Shown one piece after another: positions 41,942 to 51,160 of a stretch of 64,000 nucleotides of DNA. The stretch is from Sinorhizobium sp. 6-70 (GTDB lineage: Bacteria > Pseudomonadota > Alphaproteobacteria > Rhizobiales > Rhizobiaceae). The DNA is taken from assembly GCF_030124375.1 (NCBI RefSeq), contig NZ_JASKLS010000003.1:417337-481336 (forward strand), read 5' to 3'. Every line of letters begins with the position of its first letter. The first letter of the stretch is position 1. A program made the translations under genes and the position numbers. The notes beneath the pieces are model-generated. The model saw only the letters and a program-made list of their open reading frames with translations. It was not told the DNA's origin and did not search any database.

Positions 41942-43753
41942 TCAAGGTGCACTGGCCGCGAGTTCCTTCTCGTGCGCACCTCCGCCAAGGTGAATGGGTT
42001 TCAGGACGGGACCTTCCGCGTCCTTCACGAGATGGATGACACGGGAGAACAGCGGTCCATTCCGCGGCGTGCGGCCAATTTTGACGACGGCAGTATCGCG
42101 GAGGTCGTCCTCGAAGATGGATAGGGCCAGCCTCATCGCTTCCCCATCCATCGTCTCGAGTGCCTCATCGATGATCACCCAGCGCGGCCGGTGGAGAACA
42201 AGTCGTGCGAAGGCGAGTGAACGTTGTTCGTCATCGCTCAGTTCGCGTTCCCAGCGCGCTTCACGATCGAGCAACGTGGTCAGCTGATCAAGCCCGACTT
42301 TCGAAAGTGCGGCAACAAGGCTCGCATCCGAGAAGTCACCAGCGCGCGGATAGGAAAGCGCGTCGCGCAGTTTGCCCCGCGGAAAATACGGGGAGCGCGG
42401 GATGAACGCGACCATCTCGCCGGCCGGCAACCCGACGCGCCCGCTTCCCCAGGGCCAAAGCCTTGCGAGTGCCCGGAAGAGCAGCGTCTTTCCCGCGCGA
42501 GGGTCGCCGCTGATGACGACGCGCTGACCCGCGCTGATCTCGATATGCGGTTCGGAAAGCCTGGTGCGTCCGCTCGACGACGCGACCTCGAGATTGTCGA
42601 AGGTGAGCTTATTCGTATCGTTCTCGACGAATTCGATCCGTTTTTCCGCGTCATGCAGGACGTCCGTCATGATCATGGCGCGGCGGAAGGCGGCGACGCG
42701 CAGAAGCGTCGCCCGCCAGTCGGCGATGGCGCTGATATTGGCGACGAACCATTTGAGCGACGTGTGCACTTGGTTGAAGGCGCCAACGGCCATCATCAGG
42801 CCGCCGAAGCTGATCTCGCCGGCGAAATAGACGGGAGCGGCGACCAGGATCGGCGCGACAACCGTGACCCAGCCATAGCCGTCCTGGACCCAGCCAAGAT
42901 TGATCTGGGCACGGTAGATGTTGCGCATGGCCCCGAGCACGGTGGCGAGATCGAGCTGCAGACGACGCCGCTCGCCAGTCTCGCCCCCGGCAAGCGATAT
43001 GGCATCGATATGTTCGCTGACATGCATCAGCGAGAAACGCAGTTCCGCTTCGCGTGCGTATCGATCGCCGTTCAAGACGATCAGACGCCGCCCGACAAGC
43101 CAACTCAGCCAAGATGCCGAGCCGGCGTAAAGGATCGCCGCCCAGACCATATAGCCCGGGATCTCGAGGGCGTAACCGCCGATGTGGAAAACAAAACCTG
43201 CTGACAGCGCCCAGAGAACGCTCACGAAAGATGCAAGCAGGATGGACGACTGCAGAAGGCCGAAACCGAGGTCTGTCGTGAGATCGGCAAGATGGCCGGC
43301 ATCTTCCTGCATTCTCTGGTCCGGATTGATGCCCATTGCCCCGGAGTTGGCAAGCCGGAAGGCGCGCAGCGGCCGCATCCATTCGTTGATCAAGTCGAGC
43401 GTCAGCCCCTCGCGCAGCCTCAATCGCACCATCTGGTTGAGCCATTGCTGCGTGACATTGAGCACCAGCAGGCCGCCGGCGATGAAGACAAACAACAGGA
43501 GCTGATAGAAAAAGGCGTCGAGATCGCGCCGCTCGATCGCGTCAAAGAAGGGCCGGTTCCAGCGGTTGAGGATGATCTGCCCGATCGCTGTCGCGATGAT
43601 GATCGCGAAGCTGCCGGCCGTAAGCCAGAGGATTGTCTTCAGCAGCGGTGACGCCATGAAGGCATGGCGCATCATGTCGAACTGGTCCCGGAGGCTCGTG
43701 CCCTCCGCGCCCGCGGGTTTGGGTGCTGCGTTCGCTCCGGCTTGATTCGTCAT
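41942..43753 (-). CDS. YddA/SbmA-type ABC transporter, fused membrane and ATPase domains
   Basis: A 603-residue protein. The N-terminal 350 residues are an ABC membrane-2 (SbmA/BacA-like) domain with about six helices (LNRWNRPFFDAIERRDLDAF is the family hallmark). The C-terminal ATPase has a clear Walker A (GDPRAGKTLLFRAL, about residue 422) and Walker B (WVIIDEALETMD). The signature is LSDDEQRSLAFAR instead of the usual LSLGEQQR, and the H-loop reads KIGRT rather than a GHR motif, so the histidine is missing. Activity may be reduced or regulated. The start has AAGGA seven bases upstream. Substrate is unknown; relatives include the ExsE and peptide/vitamin transporter groups. Confidence 0.83.
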   Translation of the reverse strand: MTNQAGANAAPKPAGAEGTSLRDQFDMMRHAFMASPLLKTILWLTAGSFAIIIATAIGQIILNRWNRPFFDAIERRDLDAFFYQLLLFVFIAGGLLVLNVTQQWLNQMVRLRLREGLTLDLINEWMRPLRAFRLANSGAMGINPDQRMQEDAGHLADLTTDLGFGLLQSSILLASFVSVLWALSAGFVFHIGGYALEIPGYMVWAAILYAGSASWLSWLVGRRLIVLNGDRYAREAELRFSLMHVSEHIDAISLAGGETGERRRLQLDLATVLGAMRNIYRAQINLGWVQDGYGWVTVVAPILVAAPVYFAGEISFGGLMMAVGAFNQVHTSLKWFVANISAIADWRATLLRVAAFRRAMIMTDVLHDAEKRIEFVENDTNKLTFDNLEVASSSGRTRLSEPHIEISAGQRVVISGDPRAGKTLLFRALARLWPWGSGRVGLPAGEMVAFIPRSPYFPRGKLRDALSYPRAGDFSDASLVAALSKVGLDQLTTLLDREARWERELSDDEQRSLAFARLVLHRPRWVIIDEALETMDGEAMRLALSIFEDDLRDTAVVKIGRTPRNGPLFSRVIHLVKDAEGPVLKPIHLGGGAHEKELAASAP

Positions 43754-44378
43754 CTTCGGTTCCTTCCCTTCAGAAGGGGCAATCCGCCAAAGTCGTTCGG
43801 ATGCGGCAGGCTGGACTATCGTCCAGAGCGGGGCACCACCATCGGATTGGGGGATCTTGCGGCCGCACTTGGCCCGGCGACGGAAACAATTCCGCGGGGT
43901 GCCGCCTACAACCGGCGGAGCCGGTTACAGGGGTCGGCGGCAACTGTCTATTCTGTGAAGAACCGAGACATCCGGCCTCATTGCTGCTGTCGCGATGTCG
44001 CGTTCGCGTGTCGAGCAGCAGCCTATGCAAAGCGAATATGCCACTGAAGATCCGGAGGTGCTGAAATGCAGTGAAACTAGAAACCCTCATGAATCCAGTT
44101 TATGGCCAACGGCGCCCGCTGGAAACAGCGTTTTGAGTATAGGGGCGGGATCTCGCCTCCGGATGTTAGAAATCCCGTGAGCGCCCACAACGAAGTCAAG
44201 AGCGTCATTGCATTCGATTTTGGTAGCGTAGCGCGAGCCCGTTGCAGTGCGTTTCGCGGTATGGTGGCTTGTCTATGTTACATCGATGACATAAAACGTT
44301 ACCGCCGTCGCCAAGGCGCGTGTCACCCCCCTCAACATCGAATTTAAAAAAATTCAATGCCAAGAGAAGGAGACATTT
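43754..44378. other. Long gap without a recognised gene
   Basis: About 625 bp between divergent genes. Short open frames exist on both strands but none has a ribosome site plus protein-like composition. Base composition falls toward AT near 44340-44375, just before the XRE gene, where a promoter is likely. Confidence 0.35.
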
Positions 44379-44630
44379 ATGTCCATTTCACTCGAAAGTT
44401 TTGACAATCAGCAAGCCGCTGCCGTCGTCAGCAACGACGTGGCTGCCCGCGTTCGGGCCGCCCGTGAGGCTGTCGGCTACAGCATCGAAGACCTTGCTGT
44501 TACTTGTGGCCTCGCCAACGTCGAGATCAGTGAAATTGAAAGTGGTCTGGATAAAACTCCAGCGAAGCTGAAGCGTATCGCATCGGCGCTGCAACTGCCG
44601 CTTTCGGACTTCTTGACCGTGGAAGTTTGA
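44379..44630 (+). CDS. Small XRE-type helix-turn-helix regulator
   Basis: An 83-residue DNA-binding protein. The Cro/CI-type helix-turn-helix spans about residues 22-76: VRAAREAVGYSIEDLAVTCGLANVEISEIESG then KLKRIASALQLPLSDFL. The AAGGAG site lies seven bases before the ATG. There is no other domain. Its targets are unknown. It stands alone and may regulate its own promoter. Confidence 0.85.
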   Translation: MSISLESFDNQQAAAVVSNDVAARVRAAREAVGYSIEDLAVTCGLANVEISEIESGLDKTPAKLKRIASALQLPLSDFLTVEV

Positions 44631-44863
44631 CGGACAAGCCGACCGGTCCCGCCGCGCGGGCCGGTCGGAAAGTCTCGCGGTTCTCTGCACAACGTTGATT
44701 TTATTCAGGTAATTCCGACCTTCAGGGCTCAAGCGGCGGACCGAGTGGTTCAAGCACCAGCTTTCCTTGCCAGCCTTCCTCACACTTTCTTGCGCGCCCG
44801 CCAATGCATATTTTCTAAGTCGTGGCCGGTTAAAGGATAAGGCCGTTGCGGCGACTTGCTCGG

Positions 44864-44964
44864 CTAGAGCAATTCCAGGAAAAGTGTGTAACGGTTTTCC
44901 GTCCGGAATTGCGTAGTTTCAACGAGTTAGATCATTTCAGTGTTTCAATGAAACACTGATCTAG
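44864..44964. repeat. Family A palindromic repeat, copy 4, with a partial family B fragment before it
   Basis: It runs from CTAGAGCAATTCCAGG to CTGATCTAG, with CTAG at both ends. Just upstream, 44813-44848 (TTCTAAGTCGTGGCCGGTTA...AAGGATAAGG) looks like a decayed first palindrome of family B. The rest of the 44631-45042 gap shows no gene. Confidence 0.85.
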
Positions 44965-45042
44965 TGCCCTGTCGGATGACTTTGGTAAAAGACCGCAGGC
45001 TTGGCAGGTCGAGCAGTGCGACCGATTGAGAGAACCGAACGG

Positions 45043-45732
45043 ATGAACATCGTCCTTGTCCCGGGTTTCATGACCGACAGCGAGCTATGGTCGGATATGC
45101 TCCCCCGGTTGCATATCAGCAGCCAAATTGTCCATGTCGATCCGACGCGGGCGCAGTCGATTGAGGAAATGGCGAGACAGGCACTGATTGACGCGCCGGA
45201 GCAGTTCATGCTCGCCGGTTTCTCCATGGGAGGTTACGTCGCGCGCGAGATGGTACGGCTTGCACCACAGCGGGTATCGTCGCTGGTGCTGATTGCCACC
45301 TCCGCGCGGGGAGACGGGGAAATTCAAGCTCGGCGCAGGGCGGCAGCCGCGGCATTCGATCCGGCCACGTTCCGGGGGCTTAGCCCTTCTTCCCTCCGCG
45401 CCTCCGTTCACCCGGATCGAGAGAACGACGTTGAATTGATCGAACGGATCCACGCGATGAGCGTTCGCCTCGGCGGCAAGGTCTTTCAGCAGCAGACGAT
45501 GTTTCGCCGGGATGGCGATCTTGAGCGCCTGGGCGAGATCCGCTGTGCCACGCTGATTGTCGCGGGAACACGGGACCGCCTCCGCAGTATCGCGGAGGTC
45601 GAGGAACTGCGCGATGGCATTCCTGGCGCAGTCATGGAGTTGATCGAGGCCGGGCATATGATCCCGATGGAAGCACCAGAGGAACTTGCGGCGATCCTCA
45701 AACGCTGGCTCGAGGGTCGCTTGGCTCAATAA
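45043..45732 (+). CDS. Alpha/beta hydrolase
   Basis: A 229-residue cytoplasmic hydrolase. The nucleophile elbow is AGFSMGGYVA (Ser about residue 63). The acid is probably Asp in VAGTRDRL and the base His in EAGHMIPMEAP, in the usual order. It starts MNIVLVPGFMTDSELW, with an oxyanion-type loop. The frame opens upstream to a TTG at 45001, but the ATG at 45043 fits the family. Substrate unknown; likely an ester or ring-cleavage product. It is convergent with the TetR gene. Confidence 0.83.
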   Translation: MNIVLVPGFMTDSELWSDMLPRLHISSQIVHVDPTRAQSIEEMARQALIDAPEQFMLAGFSMGGYVAREMVRLAPQRVSSLVLIATSARGDGEIQARRRAAAAAFDPATFRGLSPSSLRASVHPDRENDVELIERIHAMSVRLGGKVFQQQTMFRRDGDLERLGEIRCATLIVAGTRDRLRSIAEVEELRDGIPGAVMELIEAGHMIPMEAPEELAAILKRWLEGRLAQ

Positions 45733-45777
45733 GTGGCGGCAGGCGCCTCGCGGATGTCGATGGCTGTTGGAACTCGT

Positions 45778-46413
45778 TCAAGATCCTGTTGTTGAAATCG
45801 TGGCGCGAGCTTTGGCAGTGTCTGTGCCAGGCCTCTTTAGTCGCTCGAGCAACACCCGGAACGCCTCCACCGCTCTTTGCGACGTTTCCTGCGGGGCCTC
45901 CGAGTTGGCGATCCACAAGGCAGCATGGCTGCTGGCACCGTTGATCAGGCGCGCGGTCGCCTCTTCATCGACGTCGATAATCGCTCCGTCCGCCTTGAGT
46001 TGGCTCAGGCTCCGACTGAGGGCTGCGATACAGCCGTTGGTGCTTGGCCATTGAGATATGTCTCCCAGGACGGCGGGGCCGTCGCGAAACATGATTCGCT
46101 GAATTTCGGGCTCGAGCGCCATCTGGATATAGGCCACACACTCGTCGACGAAGCCCTCCCAGCGCGTTGGTGCTCGTGACGAGACGCTGTGCAACCGCGC
46201 CGTCATCTCCGCATCCAGCTCTTGAATCACCGCCTGCAACAGCCCCTTTTTGTCTCCGAAGTGGTGATAGAGCGCGCCACGCGTCAATCCCGCGCCTGCC
46301 GTAAAATCATCCATCGAGGATTGGGCATAGCCTACCGTCCCGAAGGCGTGCCGGGCAGCGGCAAGCAACTTCGCGCGTGTCTCGGCGATCATGACCGGGC
46401 GCGGCTTGCTCAT
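45778..46413 (-). CDS. TetR-family repressor of the adjacent MFS gene
   Basis: A 211-residue repressor. The helix-turn-helix (about 12-60) reads TRAKLLAAARHAFGTVGYAQSSMDDF then LTRGALYHHFGDKKGLLQAV. The start at 46413 has AAGGAG seven bases upstream. It is divergent from an MFS transporter gene, with three near-identical palindromes in the 115-bp gap, one within 20 bp of its own start. Control of both genes is likely, with a transported compound as inducer. Confidence 0.9.
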   Translation of the reverse strand: MSKPRPVMIAETRAKLLAAARHAFGTVGYAQSSMDDFTAGAGLTRGALYHHFGDKKGLLQAVIQELDAEMTARLHSVSSRAPTRWEGFVDECVAYIQMALEPEIQRIMFRDGPAVLGDISQWPSTNGCIAALSRSLSQLKADGAIIDVDEEATARLINGASSHAALWIANSEAPQETSQRAVEAFRVLLERLKRPGTDTAKARATISTTGS

Positions 46414-46429
46414 GGATTCTCCTTCTTCG

Positions 46430-46495
46430 CATACGGTGCGTATTTTATTTGACATACGGCGCGTATGCAACTAGCGTCCACATACGCCACGTATG
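46430..46495. promoter_or_regulatory. Three TetR operators in the tetR-MFS intergenic region
   Basis: CATACGGTGCGTATT (46430-46444), CATACGGCGCGTATG (46453-46467) and CATACGCCACGTATG (46481-46495) share CATACGSNRCGTATG. The first has one imperfect end. Spacing is 23 and 28 bp. Their position between the divergent genes fits repression of both. Confidence 0.8.
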
Positions 46496-46528
46496 TAAGT
46501 GGGCGTCCTGATGACGAAGGAACACCTC

Positions 46529-47755
46529 ATGTCTAATCCTTACAGAGAGATCTTCAGTGTGCGGGGCGCGAAAGGCTTCTCCGCCGCGGGCTTTTTCGCG
46601 CGCCTGCCGATAGCCATGGCACCGATCGGCATCGTCGCCATGCTGTCGCAGACGCGTGGGGAGTATTGGATCGCGGGAGCGGTTTCAGCAACATTCGCCC
46701 TTACAAATGCGCTTGTCTCTCCTCAAATTTCGCGCCTGGTCGATCGGCTCGGCCAGTCGGCGGTCATAGCGCCGGCCACGGCGGTCTCGGTCGTGGCTTT
46801 TATTGCTCTCATCGTGGGAGCGAACCAGGACTGGCCAGCGTGGGCGCTGTTCGCGTCGTCCTTTCTCGCGGCGGCGATGCCAAGCATTCCCGCGATGTTG
46901 CGGGCGCGCTGGACAGAGATATTCCGCGACCGTCCCGAGCTGAACACGGCCTTTGCCTTTGAGTCGGCAGCGGACGAACTGGTTTACATCGCCGGCGCAT
47001 CGCTCTCGGTCGGGCTGGCGGTCGCGCTGTTTCCGGAAGCCGGGATGCTGGTCAGCACCATTTTCCTTGCGATCGGGACGGCTGCTTTCGTCCTGCAGCG
47101 GTCGACTGAACCGAAGGTGCGTTACTTGGAGCGCGGCGTTTCCCAAGGATCGGCAATTCGGTTGCGGCCGGTGCAGATCATCACGCTCGCCCTGGTATTC
47201 GTCGGCTCGATGTTCGCTACGGCGGAAGTCAGTGCGGTTGCAATCACGAAAGAGCTCGGGCAGCCAAACGCCGCAAGTCTCGTCATTGGCGTCTATGCGA
47301 TCGGGTCGTTCGTCGTCGGGCTGGTCATCGGGGCCCTCAATCCCAGCATGCCGCTGCAGAGGCAGTTGCTGATCGCAGTCAGTATCCTTGCCGTGACGGC
47401 CCTGCCGCTCACTGTTGCCGATACGGTACCGCTTCTGGCCCTCGCGGTCTTCGTGAGCGGCATCGCCATCTCGCCGACCTTCATCACAGCCTTTGGCTTG
47501 ATCGAGCGCCGGGTTCCGGACTCAATGCTGACCGAGGGCGTTACGTGGGTGATGACCGGCATTGGAATCGGCATGGCGCTCGGTGCCTTTGTCGCGGGCT
47601 GGGTAGTCGATAATTTCGGCGCGCAAAACGGCTTCTTCGTATCCGTAATCGCCGGAGCGGCGTCCGTGGTGATCATCGCTTTGAGTCAGCGGACCCTGGC
47701 CGGAGGCAGAACGGAAGCTGCTGCGGGGACGTTGCCTCAACCCGCTGCAGAGTAG
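46529..47755 (+). CDS. MFS transporter (drug-efflux-like)
   Basis: A 408-residue major facilitator with about 12 hydrophobic segments: FFARLPIAMAPIGIVAMLSQ, AVSATFALTNALVSPQISRLVDRLGQ (the motif-A region between helices 2 and 3), and a C-terminal half with VIGVYAIGSFVVGLVIGAL. The start at 46529 has AAGGA eight bases upstream; two earlier in-frame starts are less supported. Regulation by the divergent TetR protein suggests export of a toxic or signal compound; substrate unknown. Confidence 0.87.
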   Translation: MSNPYREIFSVRGAKGFSAAGFFARLPIAMAPIGIVAMLSQTRGEYWIAGAVSATFALTNALVSPQISRLVDRLGQSAVIAPATAVSVVAFIALIVGANQDWPAWALFASSFLAAAMPSIPAMLRARWTEIFRDRPELNTAFAFESAADELVYIAGASLSVGLAVALFPEAGMLVSTIFLAIGTAAFVLQRSTEPKVRYLERGVSQGSAIRLRPVQIITLALVFVGSMFATAEVSAVAITKELGQPNAASLVIGVYAIGSFVVGLVIGALNPSMPLQRQLLIAVSILAVTALPLTVADTVPLLALAVFVSGIAISPTFITAFGLIERRVPDSMLTEGVTWVMTGIGIGMALGAFVAGWVVDNFGAQNGFFVSVIAGAASVVIIALSQRTLAGGRTEAAAGTLPQPAAE

Positions 47756-47855
47756 GAAAGCGCCCGACTAGCTGATAACCTTACGGCATCATTCTAATAG
47801 AAGCAGAATGTCCCGCCTTAGGCGCCGGCATCCACGGAGACCGGGCGCGGGGCCG

Positions 47856-48221
47856 TCACCTCGCGGCCAGAAGGCTTTCGACCTGCCTGATCAGTTCGGG
47901 ACCGTCGAACGGTTTTGCCAGGCGAGGCAATGCACGAAAGCGTTCCGGTAAATCTGCCGCCGTATAGCCCGTCAGCAGCAAGACGGGCACGCCTCGCTCG
48001 AGCAGTTCATCGACGAGCGGATAGACGAACTCGCCGCGCAGATTCAGGTCCAGCGTGGCGACTTCGAACTTCTGTTCGCGTGACGCGGTGATCGATCCCT
48101 GCAACGTCGTGAAAGGGCCCAGGACGACGTAGCCGGCTGCAACGAGGTCGTCTTCGATCTGCAATGCCACCAGGAATTCGTCTTCGACGACGAAAACCCG
48201 ACATCCCTCGGACTCCGTCAT
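47856..48221 (-). CDS. Single-domain response regulator
   Basis: A 121-residue receiver domain without an output domain. Acidic site VVEDE (residues 11-15), phospho-acceptor Asp in ATLDLNLRGE (about residue 58), Thr in LLLTGYT and Lys in RLAKPF. The LTGYxAxxxPERF stretch resembles the FATGUY-type receivers paired with HWE kinases in alphaproteobacteria. Its ATG overlaps the kinase stop (ATGA), so it is almost certainly the kinase's partner. Confidence 0.9.
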   Translation of the reverse strand: MTESEGCRVFVVEDEFLVALQIEDDLVAAGYVVLGPFTTLQGSITASREQKFEVATLDLNLRGEFVYPLVDELLERGVPVLLLTGYTAADLPERFRALPRLAKPFDGPELIRQVESLLAAR

Positions 48222-50965
48222 TCGGCACCCCTGAGATAGGGCACGTCGATTGTGCAGTTCAGTCCGTGCGACGCAAACTCCAGGCGGACATCGCCACCCA
48301 GATCGGAAGCGAGGACCCGTTCGAGAAGCAAGCGACCGAAACCGTTGTGGCTTGGTGGCGAGACGGGAGGTCCTCCTGTCTCGTTCCAGCGGATGGAAAG
48401 CCGGTTCTCAACGGGGTCGACAGCCCAATCGACACTTACGCGACCGGCCTTTACGGACAACGCGCCGTGCTTGGCGGCATTGGTGGCAAGTTCATGCGCG
48501 GCCATACCAAGGGTCAGGGCATGTTTGGGTGGCAGAGTCGTTGGTGGGCCGTCGAGAGAGATGTTGTCCACGTCCTCGTTGCGATAGGGAGCCAGTTCAT
48601 CGGAAAATATGCTCTGCAGAGAGACCCCCGACCATCTGGCTTCCGCAAGACGGGTATGTGCTTGTGCCAACGCCCGGATGCGGGCATCGAACGATCGCTG
48701 CGCATCGCGCGCGTCCGGGTTCGTCGAAAAAGACTGCCGTGCGATCGAGTTAACGGTGGCCAGCGTGTTCTTCACGCGGTGGCTGAGTTCAGCGACCAGT
48801 AAGTCCCTCTGCGCCTCAGCCTCCTTTCGCTCGGTGATGTCCATACAGATGCCGACCAGGCGTTCACCCGCCGCGCTCTCTGGGGGCGAGAACCGGCCAA
48901 AGGCTTCCATCCAGCGTATCGTTCCGTCGAGCAGGCGCATGCGGTAGGCGACATGATAGTCCTCGCGGGTGGCAAGGGCTTTCTCGATCGCCTGTTCGAC
49001 GGCAGGAAGATCGGCCGGATGAATATCACGCTTGAAATCTGAAAGTGTCTCCTCGAATGTTCCCGGATCGAGATGATGAAGCACCTCAAGCCCGGGTGAC
49101 CAGATTACTCTGCCTGTCTGCAGGTTCCACTCCCAGGCGCCCATCCGCCCGGCATCGAGAGCCATTTTCAGCCGGCGCTCGCTTTCTCGAAGGGCTTCTT
49201 CCGTCTGCTTGCGTTCGGTGATGTCGATGAACGCGGCCACGGCGCCGGTCACTTCTCCGAGTGCGTTTCGCATCGGGGTCGCGTTGCCGAGGAGATGGCG
49301 CGATTTCCCATCAGCGAACCGGATCTCCTCTTCGAAGTTCTCGACCTCTTCTCCGCGTGCCGCGCGCTGCACGGGTAGTTCATCGGCCGACAGCATCCTG
49401 CCCGCCGAGAAGGTCTGGAACCCGGAGGGCCGCTCATCGGCGGGCGCCGAAAACGAGAGATTCGATCCTGACGGCAGGTGGAGCAACTCATAGGCGCTTC
49501 GGTTACCTTCGATGACACGGCAGTCAGCCGTTCGTGTTATCCAGATGGGGGTCGGCACCGCTTCCATAATGGCCTGCAGTTCGGCCGCGCGTGCCCGTTC
49601 GTTGGCCTCGTTGCGCCGCAGTTGCTCCTCCGCGAGTTGCCTTGCGCGTTCGGCCCGGATGCGCTGGATGCTGAAGCCGAGCTGTCGGGCGATTGTCAGC
49701 CCGAGGCAGATCTCCGTCTCGCTGAACACATGTGGCTTGTCGTAATAGGCCATGAACTTGCCGATCAGCCTTCCTCCGGCAATCAAGGGAATGAACCCGA
49801 GTGCGGCAATGCCTTCCGATGTGATTGTCGCTTTGAGATCGTCGGAAAAGTCGGCTTCAGCGACGTCTTTAACGAAGATGGGATCCGGATCGCGGGCGTC
49901 CGAAGTCCATGGAGAATGGCCGTCGACAGCGTGACGGTAGTGTTCCGACAATCCGCTCCAGGCGACGAAGCGCATCGTATCGGACTGGTCGAACAACAAA
50001 ATCGACGCGCGGCTGCAGTTAAGCGCCGCTCTGATAGCATCCAACGCCGCGTCGTAGACCTCTTCAATGCCCTTGGCGCGGTGAAGCTTTTCGGTGAGGC
50101 GGTAGAGCGAAGCCTGCTCGCGCAGCCGCGCTTGCATTAACTCTTCGGCTCGCTTCTGTTCGGTGATGTTGCGGGCGATTTTCGAGGCGCCGATTATGCG
50201 GCCTGTGGCGTTGCGAACGGGCGAAACCGTGAGCGAGATATCCACAAGGCTTCCGTCCTTGCGCTGACGCTTCGTTTCGTAGTGATCGATGCGCACACCA
50301 TTGCGGATACGATCGAGAATATGGGGCTCCTCGTCCTCATGGCCGGGCGGCATCAGTATTGTGATTGGCTTCCCGACGACTTCGTTGGCGGTGTAGCCAA
50401 ACAGATGTTCTGCTCCCTTGTTCCAGCTCGTGATAATGCCGTTCAGATCTTTACTGACAATGGCGTCGTCGGAGGACTCGACGATTGCAGCGAGGTACCG
50501 GGAATCCAGTTCAGCCTGTCGACGACTTTCGACCTCAGAGCCTTTTCGTTCGCTGATATCGACAAGGACATTGATTGCGCCCGTCATCATCCCCGACTTG
50601 TCAAAGATCGGCGTGGGGTAAGGAAGGATCGGAACCATCGTTCCATCCGGCCGCACAGCCACAATCTCGCTCCCTCTGACCGCTCGTCCTTGCTTGAGCG
50701 TCTGGGTCAGCGGACACTCGTCAGGGGGCAGAATTGACCCGTCCGAGCGACGCAGCTCCCAACTGACGCACCAACGATCCTTGCCGAGTTCGGGCTGCCT
50801 GCCGGCGAGATCCGCGGCTGCCTGATTGAAGTAGGTAATGATCCCCGCTTGGTCTGTGGCGTAGACCGCCACAGGCAATGCATCCAGCACCGCCCGAAAA
50901 TCCGGTGAATCCAACCCACTGATCTTGCTCTCCAATTTTTTTGGCAGAGCCTCCGCGCTGCACAT
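48218..50965 (-). CDS. Multi-PAS/GAF HWE-family sensor histidine kinase
   Basis: A 915-residue soluble kinase with no membrane segments. Order: PAS (about 20-140), PAS/PAC (150-275, with SKIARNITEQKRAEELM), GAF (285-440), PAS (460-590), PAS (600-720), then the HWE kinase. The phospho-acceptor is in LLVAELSHRVKNTLATVNSIARQ (His about 727), the N-box is MAAHELATNAAKHGALS, and the WxE motif is RWNETGG. The start at 50965 has GGAGGG upstream; the frame stays open to 52609 but that part is the complement of exsH. Such kinases often feed stress or light pathways in rhizobia; the signal is unknown. Confidence 0.9.
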   Translation of the reverse strand: MCSAEALPKKLESKISGLDSPDFRAVLDALPVAVYATDQAGIITYFNQAAADLAGRQPELGKDRWCVSWELRRSDGSILPPDECPLTQTLKQGRAVRGSEIVAVRPDGTMVPILPYPTPIFDKSGMMTGAINVLVDISERKGSEVESRRQAELDSRYLAAIVESSDDAIVSKDLNGIITSWNKGAEHLFGYTANEVVGKPITILMPPGHEDEEPHILDRIRNGVRIDHYETKRQRKDGSLVDISLTVSPVRNATGRIIGASKIARNITEQKRAEELMQARLREQASLYRLTEKLHRAKGIEEVYDAALDAIRAALNCSRASILLFDQSDTMRFVAWSGLSEHYRHAVDGHSPWTSDARDPDPIFVKDVAEADFSDDLKATITSEGIAALGFIPLIAGGRLIGKFMAYYDKPHVFSETEICLGLTIARQLGFSIQRIRAERARQLAEEQLRRNEANERARAAELQAIMEAVPTPIWITRTADCRVIEGNRSAYELLHLPSGSNLSFSAPADERPSGFQTFSAGRMLSADELPVQRAARGEEVENFEEEIRFADGKSRHLLGNATPMRNALGEVTGAVAAFIDITERKQTEEALRESERRLKMALDAGRMGAWEWNLQTGRVIWSPGLEVLHHLDPGTFEETLSDFKRDIHPADLPAVEQAIEKALATREDYHVAYRMRLLDGTIRWMEAFGRFSPPESAAGERLVGICMDITERKEAEAQRDLLVAELSHRVKNTLATVNSIARQSFSTNPDARDAQRSFDARIRALAQAHTRLAEARWSGVSLQSIFSDELAPYRNEDVDNISLDGPPTTLPPKHALTLGMAAHELATNAAKHGALSVKAGRVSVDWAVDPVENRLSIRWNETGGPPVSPPSHNGFGRLLLERVLASDLGGDVRLEFASHGLNCTIDVPYLRGAE

Positions 50966-51160
50966 AGGTCCCTCCGCAAGCGCTCGCTGACCCCGGGAAA
51001 CGCGGTACGGGCAGGTTTGTTCCGGATCGGTCGTCGCCTGCGAACCCCCAAGGTCACATGGGTAGATCCTCGGCAAACCGGATGTTAGGTTCCCGGCGGG
51101 TGGAGTGGGGCCCGCGCGGCCCAGTGGAGGAGACCGAGTAGATAAATCGGAGATGTTTTT

